Part shown: in pieces, positions 10,331 through 19,680 of the stretch
How the letters are laid out: each line of letters opens with the position of its first letter
How positions within the stretch are numbered: position 1 is the first letter of the stretch
Assembly (NCBI RefSeq): GCF_022601675.1
Contig: NZ_JAKVIL010000004.1
Coordinates: forward strand, 310,001-374,000
Source of the DNA: Ancylobacter gelatini
Lineage (GTDB): Bacteria > Pseudomonadota > Alphaproteobacteria > Rhizobiales > Xanthobacteraceae
DNA length: 64,000 bases
Direction: 5' to 3'
The notes under the pieces: generated by a model
What the model was told of the DNA's origin: nothing
Database searches by the model: none
Seen by the model: only the letters and a program-made list of their open reading frames with translations
Position numbers and translations under genes: made by a program

Positions 10331-11485
10331 TCACTCCGCCGGCCGGGGCTCGGCGAGCGGCGGGGCCGCCTCGTCCGGCGGCGGACGGCGCTTCTCCCGC
10401 CACTCATAGAACGTGCCGACGATGCCCTTGGGCAGGAACAGCGTGACCGCGACGAACAGCCCGCCCAGCATGAACAACCAGTAGGGCGCCAGCAGGCCGG
10501 AGGTGAAATAGGTCTTGGCATAGTTCACCAGCACCGCCCCGAGCGCAGCGCCGACCAGCGTGCCACGCCCACCCACAGCCACCCAGACGATGATCTCGAT
10601 CGAATTGGCCGGCGAGAATTCGGAGGGGTTGATGATGCCGACCTGCGGCACGTAGAGCGCGCCGGCAATGCCCGCCAGCATGGCCGAGACCACGAAGGCG
10701 ACCAGCTTGTAGTTCTCCGCCCGGTAGCCGGTGAAGCGCACGCGCGTCTCGGCGTCGCGGATGGCGACCAGCACCTTGCCGAAATGCGAGCGCACCAGGA
10801 AGCGGCACAGCACATAGCCGCCCGCCAGCGCCAGCGCGGACAGCGCGAACAGCGTGGCGCGGGTGCCGTCGGACTGGATATTGAAGCCGAGAATATCCTT
10901 GAAGTCGGTCAGGCCGTTATTGCCGCCGAAGCCCATGTCGTTGCGGAAGAACGCCAGCAGCAGGGCGAAGGTCATGGCCTGGGTGATGATCGACAGGTAC
11001 ACGCCGGTGACGCGCGAGCGGAAGGCGAACCAGCCGAACACCAGCGCCAGCACGCCGGGGGCGAACAGCACCATCAGCGCGGCATAGGGGAACATATCGA
11101 AACCCCACCAGAACCAGGGCAGCTCCTTCCAGTTCAGGAACACCATGAAGTCCGGCAGCACGGGATCGCCATAGACGCCGCGCGTGCCGATCTGGCGCAT
11201 CAGATACATGCCCATCGCGTAGCCGCCGAGCGCGAAGAAGGCGCCATGGCCGAGCGAGAGAATGCCGACATAGCCCCAGATCAGGTCCACCGAGAGCGCC
11301 AGCAGGGCGTAGGTGAGATATTTGCCCAGCAGCGAGACCACATAGGTCGGGATGTAGAACGGCGAATCCGGCGGCAGCAGCAGGTTCAGCGCCGGCACCA
11401 GCACGGCGACGCCGAGCGTGATGGCGAGGAAGATCTGGCCGCTGGTGCCGAGCAGGGCCGGCGGGCGGGTGTCGAGCGTGCTCAT
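10331..11485 (-). CDS. urtC: Urea ABC transporter permease UrtC
   Basis: This 384-residue integral membrane protein is of the LivM type, with about ten hydrophobic segments and the characteristic GYVGILSLGHGAFFALGGY block. It forms the urea channel with UrtB. It is longer than LivM, as UrtC usually is, with an insertion near residues 100-130 and a proline-rich charged C-terminus. Its ATG overlaps the urtB stop (ATGA). Confidence 0.95.
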   Translation of the reverse strand: MSTLDTRPPALLGTSGQIFLAITLGVAVLVPALNLLLPPDSPFYIPTYVVSLLGKYLTYALLALSVDLIWGYVGILSLGHGAFFALGGYAMGMYLMRQIGTRGVYGDPVLPDFMVFLNWKELPWFWWGFDMFPYAALMVLFAPGVLALVFGWFAFRSRVTGVYLSIITQAMTFALLLAFFRNDMGFGGNNGLTDFKDILGFNIQSDGTRATLFALSALALAGGYVLCRFLVRSHFGKVLVAIRDAETRVRFTGYRAENYKLVAFVVSAMLAGIAGALYVPQVGIINPSEFSPANSIEIIVWVAVGGRGTLVGAALGAVLVNYAKTYFTSGLLAPYWLFMLGGLFVAVTLFLPKGIVGTFYEWREKRRPPPDEAAPPLAEPRPAE

Positions 11486-13113
11486 GATTCGATCGCCCTC
11501 CCCTTGAGAGCGAAGAGGCCGCGCGGCCGCTTCTGGATGAACAGAATGACGATGACCAGCAGCGCGATCTTGCCCAGCACGGCGCCGGCATAAGGCTCCA
11601 GCAGCTTGTTGGCGATGCCGAGCGACATGGCGCCGACCAGCGTGCCCCAGAGATTGCCCACGCCGCCGAACACCACGACGAGGAAGCTGTCGATGATGTA
11701 GCTCTGGCCGAGATTGGGCGACACGTTGTCGATCTGGCTGAGCGCCACCCCGGCGATGCCGGCGATGCCGGAGCCGAGGCCGAAGGTCATGGCGTCCACC
11801 CAGTTGGTGCGGATGCCCATCGAGGCCGCCATGCGCCGGTTCTGCGTGACCGCGCGCATTTCCAGCCCGATGCGGGTGAGCCGCAGCACGCCGAGCAGCG
11901 CGACAAAGACGAGGAAGGCGAAGATCACGATCCAGAGCCGGCCATAGGTGATGGCGAGATGGCCGAGGTCGAAGGTGCCGGACATCCAGCTCGGCGCGCC
12001 AACCTCGCGGTTGGTCGGTCCGAACGCGGTGCGGATCGCCTGCTGGATGATCAGCGAGATACCCCAGGTGGCCAGCAGCGTTTCAAGCGCGCGGCCATAG
12101 AGGAAGCGGATCACGGTGCGCTCGATCAGCACCCCGATGAGGCCGGTGAACAGGAAGGCCACGGGAATGGCGATCAGCAGCGAGGCATCGAACAGAGCGG
12201 GGTTATAGGTGCGGATCAGTTCCTGCACCACGAAGGTGGTGTAGGCGCCGAGCATCACCATCTCGCCATGGGCCATGTTGATGACGCCCATCACGCCGAA
12301 GGTGATGGCAAGGCCGATGGCGGCAAGCAGCAGCACCGAACCCAGCGAGACACCGTACCAGACATTCTGTGCGGCGCCCCAGATGGCGAGATTGCGCTCG
12401 ATCCCGGCAATGGCGTCGGCGGCGGCCTGCTTCACCTCGGGGGCCGCGCTGTCGGGCACGCTGCGCAGGATGGCGAGAGCGTCCTGGTTGCCTTCAGCGC
12501 CCACCAGTTCCACGGCGGCGATGCGTTCGGCCGGCGTGATGCCTTCCTTGGCGATGACGATCGAAGCGCGCGCCAGCGTCATGGCGGTCTTCACGCGCGG
12601 GTCGGTTTCCTTGGCGAGCGCGGTCTCCAGCGCCGGGAGCGCCGCCTCGTCGCGGGAGCGGCCGACCGCCTGCGCGGCGTCGAGGCGCTTGGCAGCGTCC
12701 GGGCTCACCAGCGAGAGAGCGCCGTTGGCGGCCTCGATCGCGCGGCGGATGCGGTTGTTGACGCGCACCGGCTTTACCGCCGGGGCGTCCGCCACCGGCT
12801 GGAGCGTCACCGGGTCGAGCAGCGCCCCCGCCGCGTTGCGGATGAAGACCTGTCGGGTCGACGGGCTGAAGACGAGATTGCCGTCGGCGAGTGCGGAGAC
12901 GATGCCGGCGGCGGCGGGACTGCCGCTGAGCGCCAGCTCACCAAGCGCAGCTTCCGTGTTGCCATAATTGTCGGTGGCGATCTGGCCGAGCGGCCCGCTC
13001 AGGTCCTGCGCCTGGGCACGATCCGCGCCCGGCAGGCAGAAGGAGGCAACCGATAGCAGAAAGGCCAGCGCGCAGCAGAAGCTACGAAATCGAGCGATGG
13101 TGGTCATCGTCAT
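11482..13113 (-). CDS. urtB: Urea ABC transporter permease UrtB
   Basis: UrtB is a LivH-type permease with an extra N-terminal periplasmic domain, which is what is seen. A signal peptide (about residues 1-35) precedes a roughly 220-residue soluble region rich in Ala and charged residues, then a membrane half starting near NVWYGVSLGSVLLLAAIGLA. The permease motif GVINMAHGEMVMLGAY is intact. I chose ATG 13113 (MTMTTIARF), giving 543 residues; ATG 13107 is equally possible. The frame is open further upstream but lacks a signal-like start. It is separated from urtA by a 161-base gap with a hairpin. Confidence 0.95.
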   Translation of the reverse strand: MTMTTIARFRSFCCALAFLLSVASFCLPGADRAQAQDLSGPLGQIATDNYGNTEAALGELALSGSPAAAGIVSALADGNLVFSPSTRQVFIRNAAGALLDPVTLQPVADAPAVKPVRVNNRIRRAIEAANGALSLVSPDAAKRLDAAQAVGRSRDEAALPALETALAKETDPRVKTAMTLARASIVIAKEGITPAERIAAVELVGAEGNQDALAILRSVPDSAAPEVKQAAADAIAGIERNLAIWGAAQNVWYGVSLGSVLLLAAIGLAITFGVMGVINMAHGEMVMLGAYTTFVVQELIRTYNPALFDASLLIAIPVAFLFTGLIGVLIERTVIRFLYGRALETLLATWGISLIIQQAIRTAFGPTNREVGAPSWMSGTFDLGHLAITYGRLWIVIFAFLVFVALLGVLRLTRIGLEMRAVTQNRRMAASMGIRTNWVDAMTFGLGSGIAGIAGVALSQIDNVSPNLGQSYIIDSFLVVVFGGVGNLWGTLVGAMSLGIANKLLEPYAGAVLGKIALLVIVILFIQKRPRGLFALKGRAIES

Positions 13114-13208
13114 CCGTCGATGTGGCGCGTGGAAAAGGCCGGAGTCGGTCCGGCGGCGATGAGGAGGCGGACAGCCGCCTTCCCGGCACGCGTCGTCGCG
13201 TGAAGGGG

Positions 13209-13246
13209 AACCGGCCACCTTCGGGACTGCCCGGGGGCGGCCGGTT
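13209..13246. repeat. Inverted repeat between urtA and urtB
   Basis: AACCGGCC at 13209-13216 pairs perfectly with GGCCGGTT at 13239-13246, closing a GC-rich loop that can pair further. It lies about 30 bases after the urtA stop and has no T-run on the minus strand, so it is more likely an mRNA-stabilising or partially attenuating hairpin than a full terminator. Such structures commonly let a binding-protein gene be expressed above the permease genes. Confidence 0.6.
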
Positions 13247-13274
13247 CGATCAAGCGTCAGGCGTCAGCCCGGCA

Positions 13275-14585
13275 TCAGTTGCCGGCGCCGCCGCACTTGC
13301 CGGTCTTCACGTTGAAGTTGCCGCAGTTCATCGGCGAACGCCAATCGGAGATCAGGTCCTTGGAGCCTTCGAGGTGGGGCGACCACTCTTCGGCGACGAT
13401 CAGGCCCGGGGTCTGGGACACGACGTCGAACTGGCCGTCATCCTTGATTTCGCCGATCAGCACCGGCTTGGTGATGTGGTGGTTCGGCATCATCGCCGAG
13501 AAGCCGCCGGTGAGGTTCGGAACGGCCACGCCGATCAGCGCCGGGATCACGACGTCCGGATCGGTGGTGCCGGCCTTCTCGACCGCCTTGACCCACATGT
13601 TGAAGCCGATGACGGTGGCTTCCATCGGGTCGTTGGTCACGCGCTTGTCGTTCTTGATGAACGCGCGCCACTTCTCGATGAACGCCTTGTTCTCCGGCAC
13701 GTCGACCGACTGGAAGTAGTTCCACGCGGCGAGGTGGCCGACCAGCGGCTTGGTGTCGATACCGGCGAGTTCTTCCTCACCCACCGAGAACGCCACGACC
13801 GGGATGTCGGTCGCCTTGATGCCCTGGTTGCCGAGTTCCTTGTAGAACGGGACGTTGGCGTCGCCGTTGATGGTCGACACGACGGCGGTCTTCTTGCCGG
13901 CCGAGCCGAACTTCTTGATGTCGGCGACGATAGTCTGCCAGTCCGAATGACCGAACGGCGTGTAATTGATCATGATGTCCTCGGCGGCGACGCCCTTGGA
14001 CTTCAGGTAGGCTTCGAGAATCTTGTTGGTGGTGCGCGGGTACACGTAGTCGGTACCGGCGAGCACCCAGCGCTTCACGCCTTCGTTTTCCATCAGGTAG
14101 TCGACGGCGGGAATCGCCTGCTGGTTCGGGGCCGCGCCGGTGTAGAACACGTTGCGCTCGCTCTCCTCGCCCTCGTACTGGACCGGATAGAACAGGATGC
14201 CGTTCAGCTCCTTGAACACCGGGAGCACGGACTTGCGGGAGACCGAGGTCCAGCAGCCGAACACGACCGCGACCTTTTCCTTCTCCAGAAGCTCACGCGC
14301 CTTCTCGGCGAAGAGCGGCCAGTTCGACGCGGGGTCGACGACTACGGCCTCAAGCTTCTTGCCGAGCACGCCGCCGGCGTCATTCTGCTCCTTTACCATG
14401 AACAGCACGGTGTCCTTCAGCGTGGTCTCGCTGATGGCCATGGTGCCGGAGAGGGAGTGCAGCACCCCGACCTTGATGGTGTCCTGGGCATTCGCCGGTA
14501 CCGCGGAACCGGCAATCGCCAGCGCGGTCGCGCCCAACAGTGCGCGGCCGGCCACGCGCCGCGCATGGGTGAACAGGTTCGACAT
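13275..14585 (-). CDS. urtA: Urea ABC transporter substrate-binding protein UrtA
   Basis: This is the periplasmic urea receptor of the importer. From ATG 14585, preceded by an AGAAGGGA ribosome site, it is 436 residues with a signal peptide of about 33 residues ending in PANA. The mature N-terminus QDTIKVGVLHSLSGTMAISE and the block VVVDPASNWPLFAEKARELL are typical of UrtA. The C-terminus carries the expected Asn-Cys-Gly and Lys-Cys-Gly pair. It is the first gene of the operon and lies about 50 bases downstream of the predicted sigma-54 transcription start. Confidence 0.97.
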   Translation of the reverse strand: MSNLFTHARRVAGRALLGATALAIAGSAVPANAQDTIKVGVLHSLSGTMAISETTLKDTVLFMVKEQNDAGGVLGKKLEAVVVDPASNWPLFAEKARELLEKEKVAVVFGCWTSVSRKSVLPVFKELNGILFYPVQYEGEESERNVFYTGAAPNQQAIPAVDYLMENEGVKRWVLAGTDYVYPRTTNKILEAYLKSKGVAAEDIMINYTPFGHSDWQTIVADIKKFGSAGKKTAVVSTINGDANVPFYKELGNQGIKATDIPVVAFSVGEEELAGIDTKPLVGHLAAWNYFQSVDVPENKAFIEKWRAFIKNDKRVTNDPMEATVIGFNMWVKAVEKAGTTDPDVVIPALIGVAVPNLTGGFSAMMPNHHITKPVLIGEIKDDGQFDVVSQTPGLIVAEEWSPHLEGSKDLISDWRSPMNCGNFNVKTGKCGGAGN

Positions 14586-14645
14586 TTTATTTCCCTTCTG
14601 GAGTACGCACGCAGGACCCCCGTCCGCGTGCCGAAGGGGGAGGTG

Positions 14646-14661
14646 TGCAACGCCCGTGCCA
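14646..14661 (-). promoter_or_regulatory. Sigma-54 (RpoN) promoter of the urt-ure operon
   Basis: Read on the minus strand this is TGGCAC-GGGCG-TTGCA, an exact match to the -24/-12 consensus TGGCAC-N5-TTGCW with correct spacing. It lies about 60 bases before the urtA ATG. Sigma-54 promoters of urea transport operons are usually activated by NtrC under nitrogen limitation. I did not find a clear NtrC dyad within the 180 bases upstream, so the activator is inferred, not seen. Confidence 0.88.
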
Positions 14662-14839
14662 ACACAGGGAGTCTCGGGCTGGGGCGGCTCGTCACCGCGG
14701 CGCCCCACGACCAAAGAACAATATGCCGAAATTCGCGCCATATGCTCAGAGATTGTACGCTGACGCGGGATCGTCCGGTTTCGGCCGCGATGTTGGCATA
14801 CAAACTAATGCTGCCTGCCTGCGAATGGCGGTTTCTGCC

Positions 14840-15994
14840 TCAAACCTGAACAGCGGCCCGCGCCAGCCGGTCGATCGCGGCGTCCAGCGTGCCGTCCGTT
14901 TTGGCGAAGCAGAAGCGCACCACGCTTTCCACACGGTCCTGCGCATAGAAGGCGGAGACCGGGATCGCCGCCACGCGGTCGCGCTCCACCATCTGCCGGC
15001 ACAAGGCCTCGTCCTTCAGGTTGATGCCCTGCGCGTCGAGATCGACATTGAGGAAGTAGGTGCCGGATGACGGCAGAACCCGCATGCCGATCCGCGTCAG
15101 GCCCGCACTCAGCCGGTCACGCGAGCGCTGCAACCCGGCGCGCATGCCGAGGAACCAGTCGCGCTCCTTGCCTAGCCCATAGGCCACGGCCACCTGCAGC
15201 GCGGGCGGCGTGGTGAAGGTGAGGAACTGGTGGGCCTTGGAGAGCACCTGCATCAGCTCCGGCGCCGCGCAGACGAAGCCGACCTTCCAGCCGGTCATGC
15301 CGAAAATCTTTCCGGCCGAGCCGATCTTCACCGCGCGCTCGCGCATGCCGGGAAGCGCCAGCACGCTGGTGTGCTCAAGCCCATCGAACACGACATGCTC
15401 CCACACCTCGTCGCTGACCAGCACGGCGTCGTGGCGCACGCAGAAGCCCGCCAGCAGTTCCAGTTCCTGCCGGTCGAACACGCGGCCGGTCGGGTTGTGC
15501 GGGTTATTGAACAGCACCAGCTTGGTGCGCGGCGAGAAGGCCTCCGCCAGCGCGGCCTCGGTGATGCGCCAGGCCGGCGGCACGAGGCGCACGAGGCGCG
15601 GAATGCCGCCGGCACGCTGCACCAGCGGCAGATAGGCGTCATAGAGCGGCTGGAACAGCACCACCTCGTCGCCCGGCTCGATCAGCGCCAGCAGCGCGCC
15701 GGCCAACGCCTCGGTCGCGCCGGAGGTCACCATCACCTCGCGCTCGGGATCGAGGTCGAGCCCCTGCCACAGGGCGTAATGGTCGGCCACCGCGCGGCGC
15801 AGCTCCGGCAGCCCCATCATCGGCGGATACTGGTTCCAGCCGTTCAGCACCGCCTCGGCCGCCTTTTCGCGCACGTCGCGCGGGCCGGGATCGTCCGGAA
15901 AACCCTGCCCGAGATTGACCGCCTCATGCTCGCGCGCGAGCCGCGACATGGTTTCAAACACGGTGGTGGGCAACGAGGCGAACAGGCGGTTCAT
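14840..15994 (-). CDS. PLP-dependent class I/II aminotransferase
   Basis: The 384-residue fold-type I aminotransferase shows NLGQGFPD near the N-terminus, NNPHNPTG at 163-170, SDEVWEH, and the PLP lysine K229 in GSAGKIFGMTGWK. This pattern groups it with the kynurenine or methionine aminotransferase (YbdL) type rather than aspartate transaminase. The exact amino acid cannot be told. It is cytosolic and transcribed in the same direction as the urea operon, but it sits upstream of the sigma-54 promoter, so it is a separate unit. The ribosome site before ATG 15994 is weak. Confidence 0.9.
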   Translation of the reverse strand: MNRLFASLPTTVFETMSRLAREHEAVNLGQGFPDDPGPRDVREKAAEAVLNGWNQYPPMMGLPELRRAVADHYALWQGLDLDPEREVMVTSGATEALAGALLALIEPGDEVVLFQPLYDAYLPLVQRAGGIPRLVRLVPPAWRITEAALAEAFSPRTKLVLFNNPHNPTGRVFDRQELELLAGFCVRHDAVLVSDEVWEHVVFDGLEHTSVLALPGMRERAVKIGSAGKIFGMTGWKVGFVCAAPELMQVLSKAHQFLTFTTPPALQVAVAYGLGKERDWFLGMRAGLQRSRDRLSAGLTRIGMRVLPSSGTYFLNVDLDAQGINLKDEALCRQMVERDRVAAIPVSAFYAQDRVESVVRFCFAKTDGTLDAAIDRLARAAVQV

Positions 15995-16077
15995 TTACAG
16001 GAAACCTGAGTATTTAAAATCGAACGACGGTCATAGCCTGTTCTTATCCTCCTGCCCCCGGCAAAAGGAAAGAGCCC

Positions 16078-17184
16078 CTACCCTGCCAGCACCGCGTGAT
16101 TGTCGAAACGCGGCCCGCCCGAGCGCCGCGCGACGACACCGACGCCCTCGCCGTCGGTCGCGATCAGCACCACCTCGCCGAGCCCGCTGGTGGCGAGGAA
16201 CTGGCCCGGCTCTCGCGTCGGCGCGAGGCCGCAGCCGTCGACCAGCGGGATCGAGCCGAGGAAACGCCCATCGGCCTTCCACAGCATCACCCGGTTGCCG
16301 CGCGGGCTGGCGGCGGCGACAAAGGCGCCCGAACGGTCATAGGCGACCGAACCGACATAGGTGCGCAGACCGCGCCATTCCGCGTCCGGCGCGTCGAAGG
16401 CGCGCAGCCTTTCGCCCTCCACCGCATAGACCAGCGGGCGGGCGATCTCATCGGCGATCAAATCCTGCGCGGCGACGACCACCTGCCCCGTCGGCCCGGC
16501 CGCGAGATGGCGCAGCGACAGCGAGGACAGATCGTCCGAAAGCTCGGCCACCGCGCGCAGCCGGCCGGTCTGCGCGTCGAGCAGCGCGATGCTGGCGCCG
16601 GCAACCTCGGCACCGATGGCCTCGGGCGTGTGCGGCTCGATACCGCCATTGGCCACCACCAAAGCGCCGCCCGACGGCAGCATGTCGTGCGGGCCGATGC
16701 CCGAGGACGCCCATTCGGCGACGATGGCAAACCCGGCCTCGACGTCGCGCAGCGAGACGACGCCATCGCCGCCCGGCACCTCGATCTCCACCGCCAGAAA
16801 GCGCTGTCCGCCCTCGATGAAGCGGCCATGGCCGGAGAACACCCGCCCCTCGCCCGGCTCGAAGGTCGCGAGCACCGTGCCGTGCCGGCGGTCGAACAGC
16901 AATGCCGTCGTGCCGGGCCGGCGGGCCACCGCGATCGCGGTGGCCCCGTCCGGGCTCGGCTCCACCCAATGCAGCCGCTGCATGCCGGCGCCGACCTGCG
17001 TCGCGCCGTAATCGGGCGACAGCACGACCGGCGCGAAACCGTCGGCCACGCCGGCGGTCGCCAGCCACTCGACCTCCAGCAGATGGTCCTGCGCGTGGGC
17101 GGTGCCGAACAGCACGCGCGGCGCGCTCGCGAGGCTGCCGACGGCGGCGAGAAGCGAGCGGCGGGAGAGGTCAAAGAGGCCCAT
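16078..17184 (-). CDS. Tat-exported DUF1513 beta-propeller-like protein
   Basis: The start is ATG 17184, preceded by GAGG; a TTG four codons earlier is less likely. The 368-residue product begins with a twin-arginine signal (SRRSLLAA), so it should be exported folded. The rest has repeated short beta-rich segments with Gly-His and Gly-Asn turns, as in DUF1513 proteins. Family members are found next to imelysin genes, but no activity is known to me. Its order last in the iron-related set, 8 bases after the second imelysin, supports a joint role in periplasmic iron handling. Confidence 0.85.
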   Translation of the reverse strand: MGLFDLSRRSLLAAVGSLASAPRVLFGTAHAQDHLLEVEWLATAGVADGFAPVVLSPDYGATQVGAGMQRLHWVEPSPDGATAIAVARRPGTTALLFDRRHGTVLATFEPGEGRVFSGHGRFIEGGQRFLAVEIEVPGGDGVVSLRDVEAGFAIVAEWASSGIGPHDMLPSGGALVVANGGIEPHTPEAIGAEVAGASIALLDAQTGRLRAVAELSDDLSSLSLRHLAAGPTGQVVVAAQDLIADEIARPLVYAVEGERLRAFDAPDAEWRGLRTYVGSVAYDRSGAFVAAASPRGNRVMLWKADGRFLGSIPLVDGCGLAPTREPGQFLATSGLGEVVLIATDGEGVGVVARRSGGPRFDNHAVLAG

Positions 17185-17192
17185 GACCCGCC

Positions 17193-18317
17193 TCAATCGC
17201 CATCGAGCGCGTTGAAGCCCAGCGGCACGCCGAGGCCGGAGGCCAGCGGATCGGCGACCTTGGCCTGCGCGGCCTTGAAGGTCGCGGCCGCGCTCTCCAG
17301 CGCCTTGCGGCCCTGCGGTGTGGTGGCGGCCGTGCCAATATCATCGGGCAGAGCTTGCGCGGCCTTGGCCGCAGCGTCGGTGGCGGCTGCAATCACGGCC
17401 TGCCCCTTGGCGTCGATGCCCTTGGCCAGCAGCAAAGCGAGGTCGTCGGCGCTGGTGATCATTGCGGCGATGGTCGCCTTCGACAGGCCGCTGCGCCGCC
17501 GGTCCGCGATCAGCGGCCTGGCCTCGTCGGGCGACTTGCCGAGCACCGCCAGCAGCCGCTGGTCCACGACGCGCTGATAGGCACCGGCAAGGTCGGTCAC
17601 GATCTGGCTGAGCAGCGCGGACGGATCGGGGAAGAACACCGGGTCGCTCTTTCCGGCGAGAAGTTGGGCCAGCAGGCCGCTCGTGCGATCGCCCCAGCCT
17701 TGCCGGATCTCGCCCGCCATGGTGTCGAGATTGCCGGCGACCGCGAGACCGATCCCGCAGCGCCGTGTCGCTTCCGGCCCGGCGAGCAGCGCGTCGGCCG
17801 CGCCTTCTTCATAAAGCAGGCGCTCCAGTGCCGGCAGGCCCTGCGCGGCGGCGCTGAGCCGCCCGAAACGCTCCGGCTGCAGCCGTTCGTCGGTCGGGTC
17901 GGCGATCAGTTCGGCCAGCGAGCGACCGATGGCGTTGCGCCGCTCGGGGAACAGGTTGAAACGATCCGGGCGGAGCGACAGCGTGACCGGGCCGAAGGTG
18001 ATGAACTCGACCGAGGCCCAGGCATTCGACGTCGCCGCGAACCGCTGCTTCAGCTCTGCCAGCCCGGCGGCGGAAGGGCCGGCGCAGAAGCGGGCCCAAG
18101 CGTCCTTCTGCGCGGTGGTCGCGGCATGGAGCGCGTCATAGCGCGGCAGCAGCCATTGCTCGACCACCTCAGGGGCGGCGATCGGCGCGGCGTGGGCCCG
18201 GACGCTGAAAAACTGCGCCACCAGCGTGGCCGCCGTAGCGACCGCCGGCACGCCCAGCGCGGTCTGCCCGATCTGCGAGGCGAGCGCCAGAGCCATGGCG
18301 AGGGGGGAGCGGGACAT
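17193..18317 (-). CDS. Imelysin-family periplasmic protein (second paralogue)
   Basis: From ATG 18317 (GAGG site) the protein has 374 residues and a Sec signal ending near residue 43. The imelysin repeat fold of helices is recognisable from blocks such as SNAWASVEFITFGPV and GLPALERLLYE. The latter replaces the GxHxxE metal motif, since the histidine is absent here, so metal binding may differ from the first imelysin. A longer ATG at 18347 overlaps the upstream gene and lacks a ribosome site. It lies 13 bases after the di-heme gene and 8 bases before the DUF1513 start. Confidence 0.87.
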   Translation of the reverse strand: MSRSPLAMALALASQIGQTALGVPAVATAATLVAQFFSVRAHAAPIAAPEVVEQWLLPRYDALHAATTAQKDAWARFCAGPSAAGLAELKQRFAATSNAWASVEFITFGPVTLSLRPDRFNLFPERRNAIGRSLAELIADPTDERLQPERFGRLSAAAQGLPALERLLYEEGAADALLAGPEATRRCGIGLAVAGNLDTMAGEIRQGWGDRTSGLLAQLLAGKSDPVFFPDPSALLSQIVTDLAGAYQRVVDQRLLAVLGKSPDEARPLIADRRRSGLSKATIAAMITSADDLALLLAKGIDAKGQAVIAAATDAAAKAAQALPDDIGTAATTPQGRKALESAAATFKAAQAKVADPLASGLGVPLGFNALDGD

Positions 18318-18330
18318 GATCGGCCTCGGA

Positions 18331-19680
18331 TCAGAGGGAAGAAACATAGTCGAGCAGGGCGCGGCGCTGGCGCGCGCTCAACTCGTCAAAACGGTCACGG
18401 GCGCGGGCGGCCTCGCCGCCGTGCCACCTCACCGCCTGCGCGACATCGGCCGCCCGGCCATCATGCAGCAGGCCGGCGCCGCGCGCGAGGCCGCGCGACA
18501 GGCCCGCCAGTGGCGCGGTGCGCCATTCGCCCGCGCCCGCCCCCGGCACGCCGACCGGATCGGCGAGGCCCTCGCCCATGTCGTGCAGCAGCACATCCGT
18601 GAACAGCGCCACTGTTCCGCCGTCGCGCAATTGCAGTTCCGGACGATGACAGGTGGCGCAACCGGTGGAAGCGAACAGCCGGGCGCCATGCGCGTCAGCC
18701 TCGGTCGAAGGCAGCTTCAACCCGGCGAGATAGGCAACGATGCGCTGGACGATGGCGTCGCCTATTTCCGGCGCGCCCTCGGCGTCGCGGCCATGGGGCG
18801 CGTTGCGGCAGCCCGTCTGCGCCTCGCTACAGTCGCCCCAGGGCTCCGGGCGCTCGGGGGTGGAAAGGCCAAGGTCGAGCGAAAAGGCTTCGGCGGTCTG
18901 GCTCGCCAGCGTGGCATGGCTCGCCTTCCAGCCGAAACGACCGATGGCCGAGCCGCCTTCGGCATGGTCCAGCCGCCGCGCACGGCCCCGCACGCCGTCG
19001 CCGTCGCGGTCATCCGGGTCCTCCAGCGCGAGGATCGTGGCGTCGTCCACCTGCTCCAGCAGGCCACGTCCGCGCAACTCCGGGGCGGCACGCAGCGAGA
19101 TGAAGGTGGCGGGGTCCAGCGGCCCATATCCGGCATTCTCGATGCGCGGCACGCGGCGTCCCTGCTCGACGGCGACCGCGATCTCGCCTTCCGCCGGCAC
19201 GCCGGGCAGAGTCATGGTTTCCATCCGACGGCCATAGACCGGATCGGCCGCGCCATCCTCCCGGATCAGCGACAGCACCAGACCAAGCCCTTCCGGCCGG
19301 CCGGCCTCGTCCAGCGCCGTGGCCCCGCGCCCGGCACCCGCCGGGTGGCAGGCCGAGCAGGAGCGGGCGTCGAACAGCGGGCCGAGCCCATCATTGGCGC
19401 GGGTGGAACTGGGCGCGGGCACCCAGGGCCGTTCAAACAGGGCCTTGCCGATCGCGCGGTCGAGCCCGGCCTCCCCGGCCTGGGCGGGCGGCGCGAGAAC
19501 GGCGAGACCCGACAGGACGCCGCCCGCGAGCGCGAGCCATGCCAGGCCTCTCCGCCACAGGGGGAAGCCGGCCGCGCGGCTTCCGGGCAAGGGCGAGCGC
19601 GGCGTGGCAGGCCGGCGCGACCTCGCCCCGCCCCCTCGAGGAGAGGAAGTATGCCACGCGATCGGGTCGGAGGGCGCCAT
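18331..19680 (-). CDS. Di-heme cytochrome, DUF1111 (thiol oxidoreductase-like) family
   Basis: The 449-residue protein has two c-type heme sites, CSACH at 108-112 and CATCH at 341-345, and a hydrophobic export segment at about 45-65 ending in AQA. This arrangement fits the DUF1111 di-heme family, related to MauG and cytochrome c peroxidases. It should be periplasmic. Its ATG at 19680 overlaps the stop of the multicopper oxidase (TGATG), implying coupled translation. The basic stretch before the membrane segment is unusually long, so a later start is possible. A role as electron acceptor or peroxidase in iron oxidation is inference. Confidence 0.88.
   Translation of the reverse strand: MAPSDPIAWHTSSPRGGGARSRRPATPRSPLPGSRAAGFPLWRRGLAWLALAGGVLSGLAVLAPPAQAGEAGLDRAIGKALFERPWVPAPSSTRANDGLGPLFDARSCSACHPAGAGRGATALDEAGRPEGLGLVLSLIREDGAADPVYGRRMETMTLPGVPAEGEIAVAVEQGRRVPRIENAGYGPLDPATFISLRAAPELRGRGLLEQVDDATILALEDPDDRDGDGVRGRARRLDHAEGGSAIGRFGWKASHATLASQTAEAFSLDLGLSTPERPEPWGDCSEAQTGCRNAPHGRDAEGAPEIGDAIVQRIVAYLAGLKLPSTEADAHGARLFASTGCATCHRPELQLRDGGTVALFTDVLLHDMGEGLADPVGVPGAGAGEWRTAPLAGLSRGLARGAGLLHDGRAADVAQAVRWHGGEAARARDRFDELSARQRRALLDYVSSL

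Noticed and set aside
14586-14840. An NtrC-binding dyad upstream of the sigma-54 promoter
   Set aside because: Only weak partial matches and a short GCATAT direct repeat were found; not enough to report a site.
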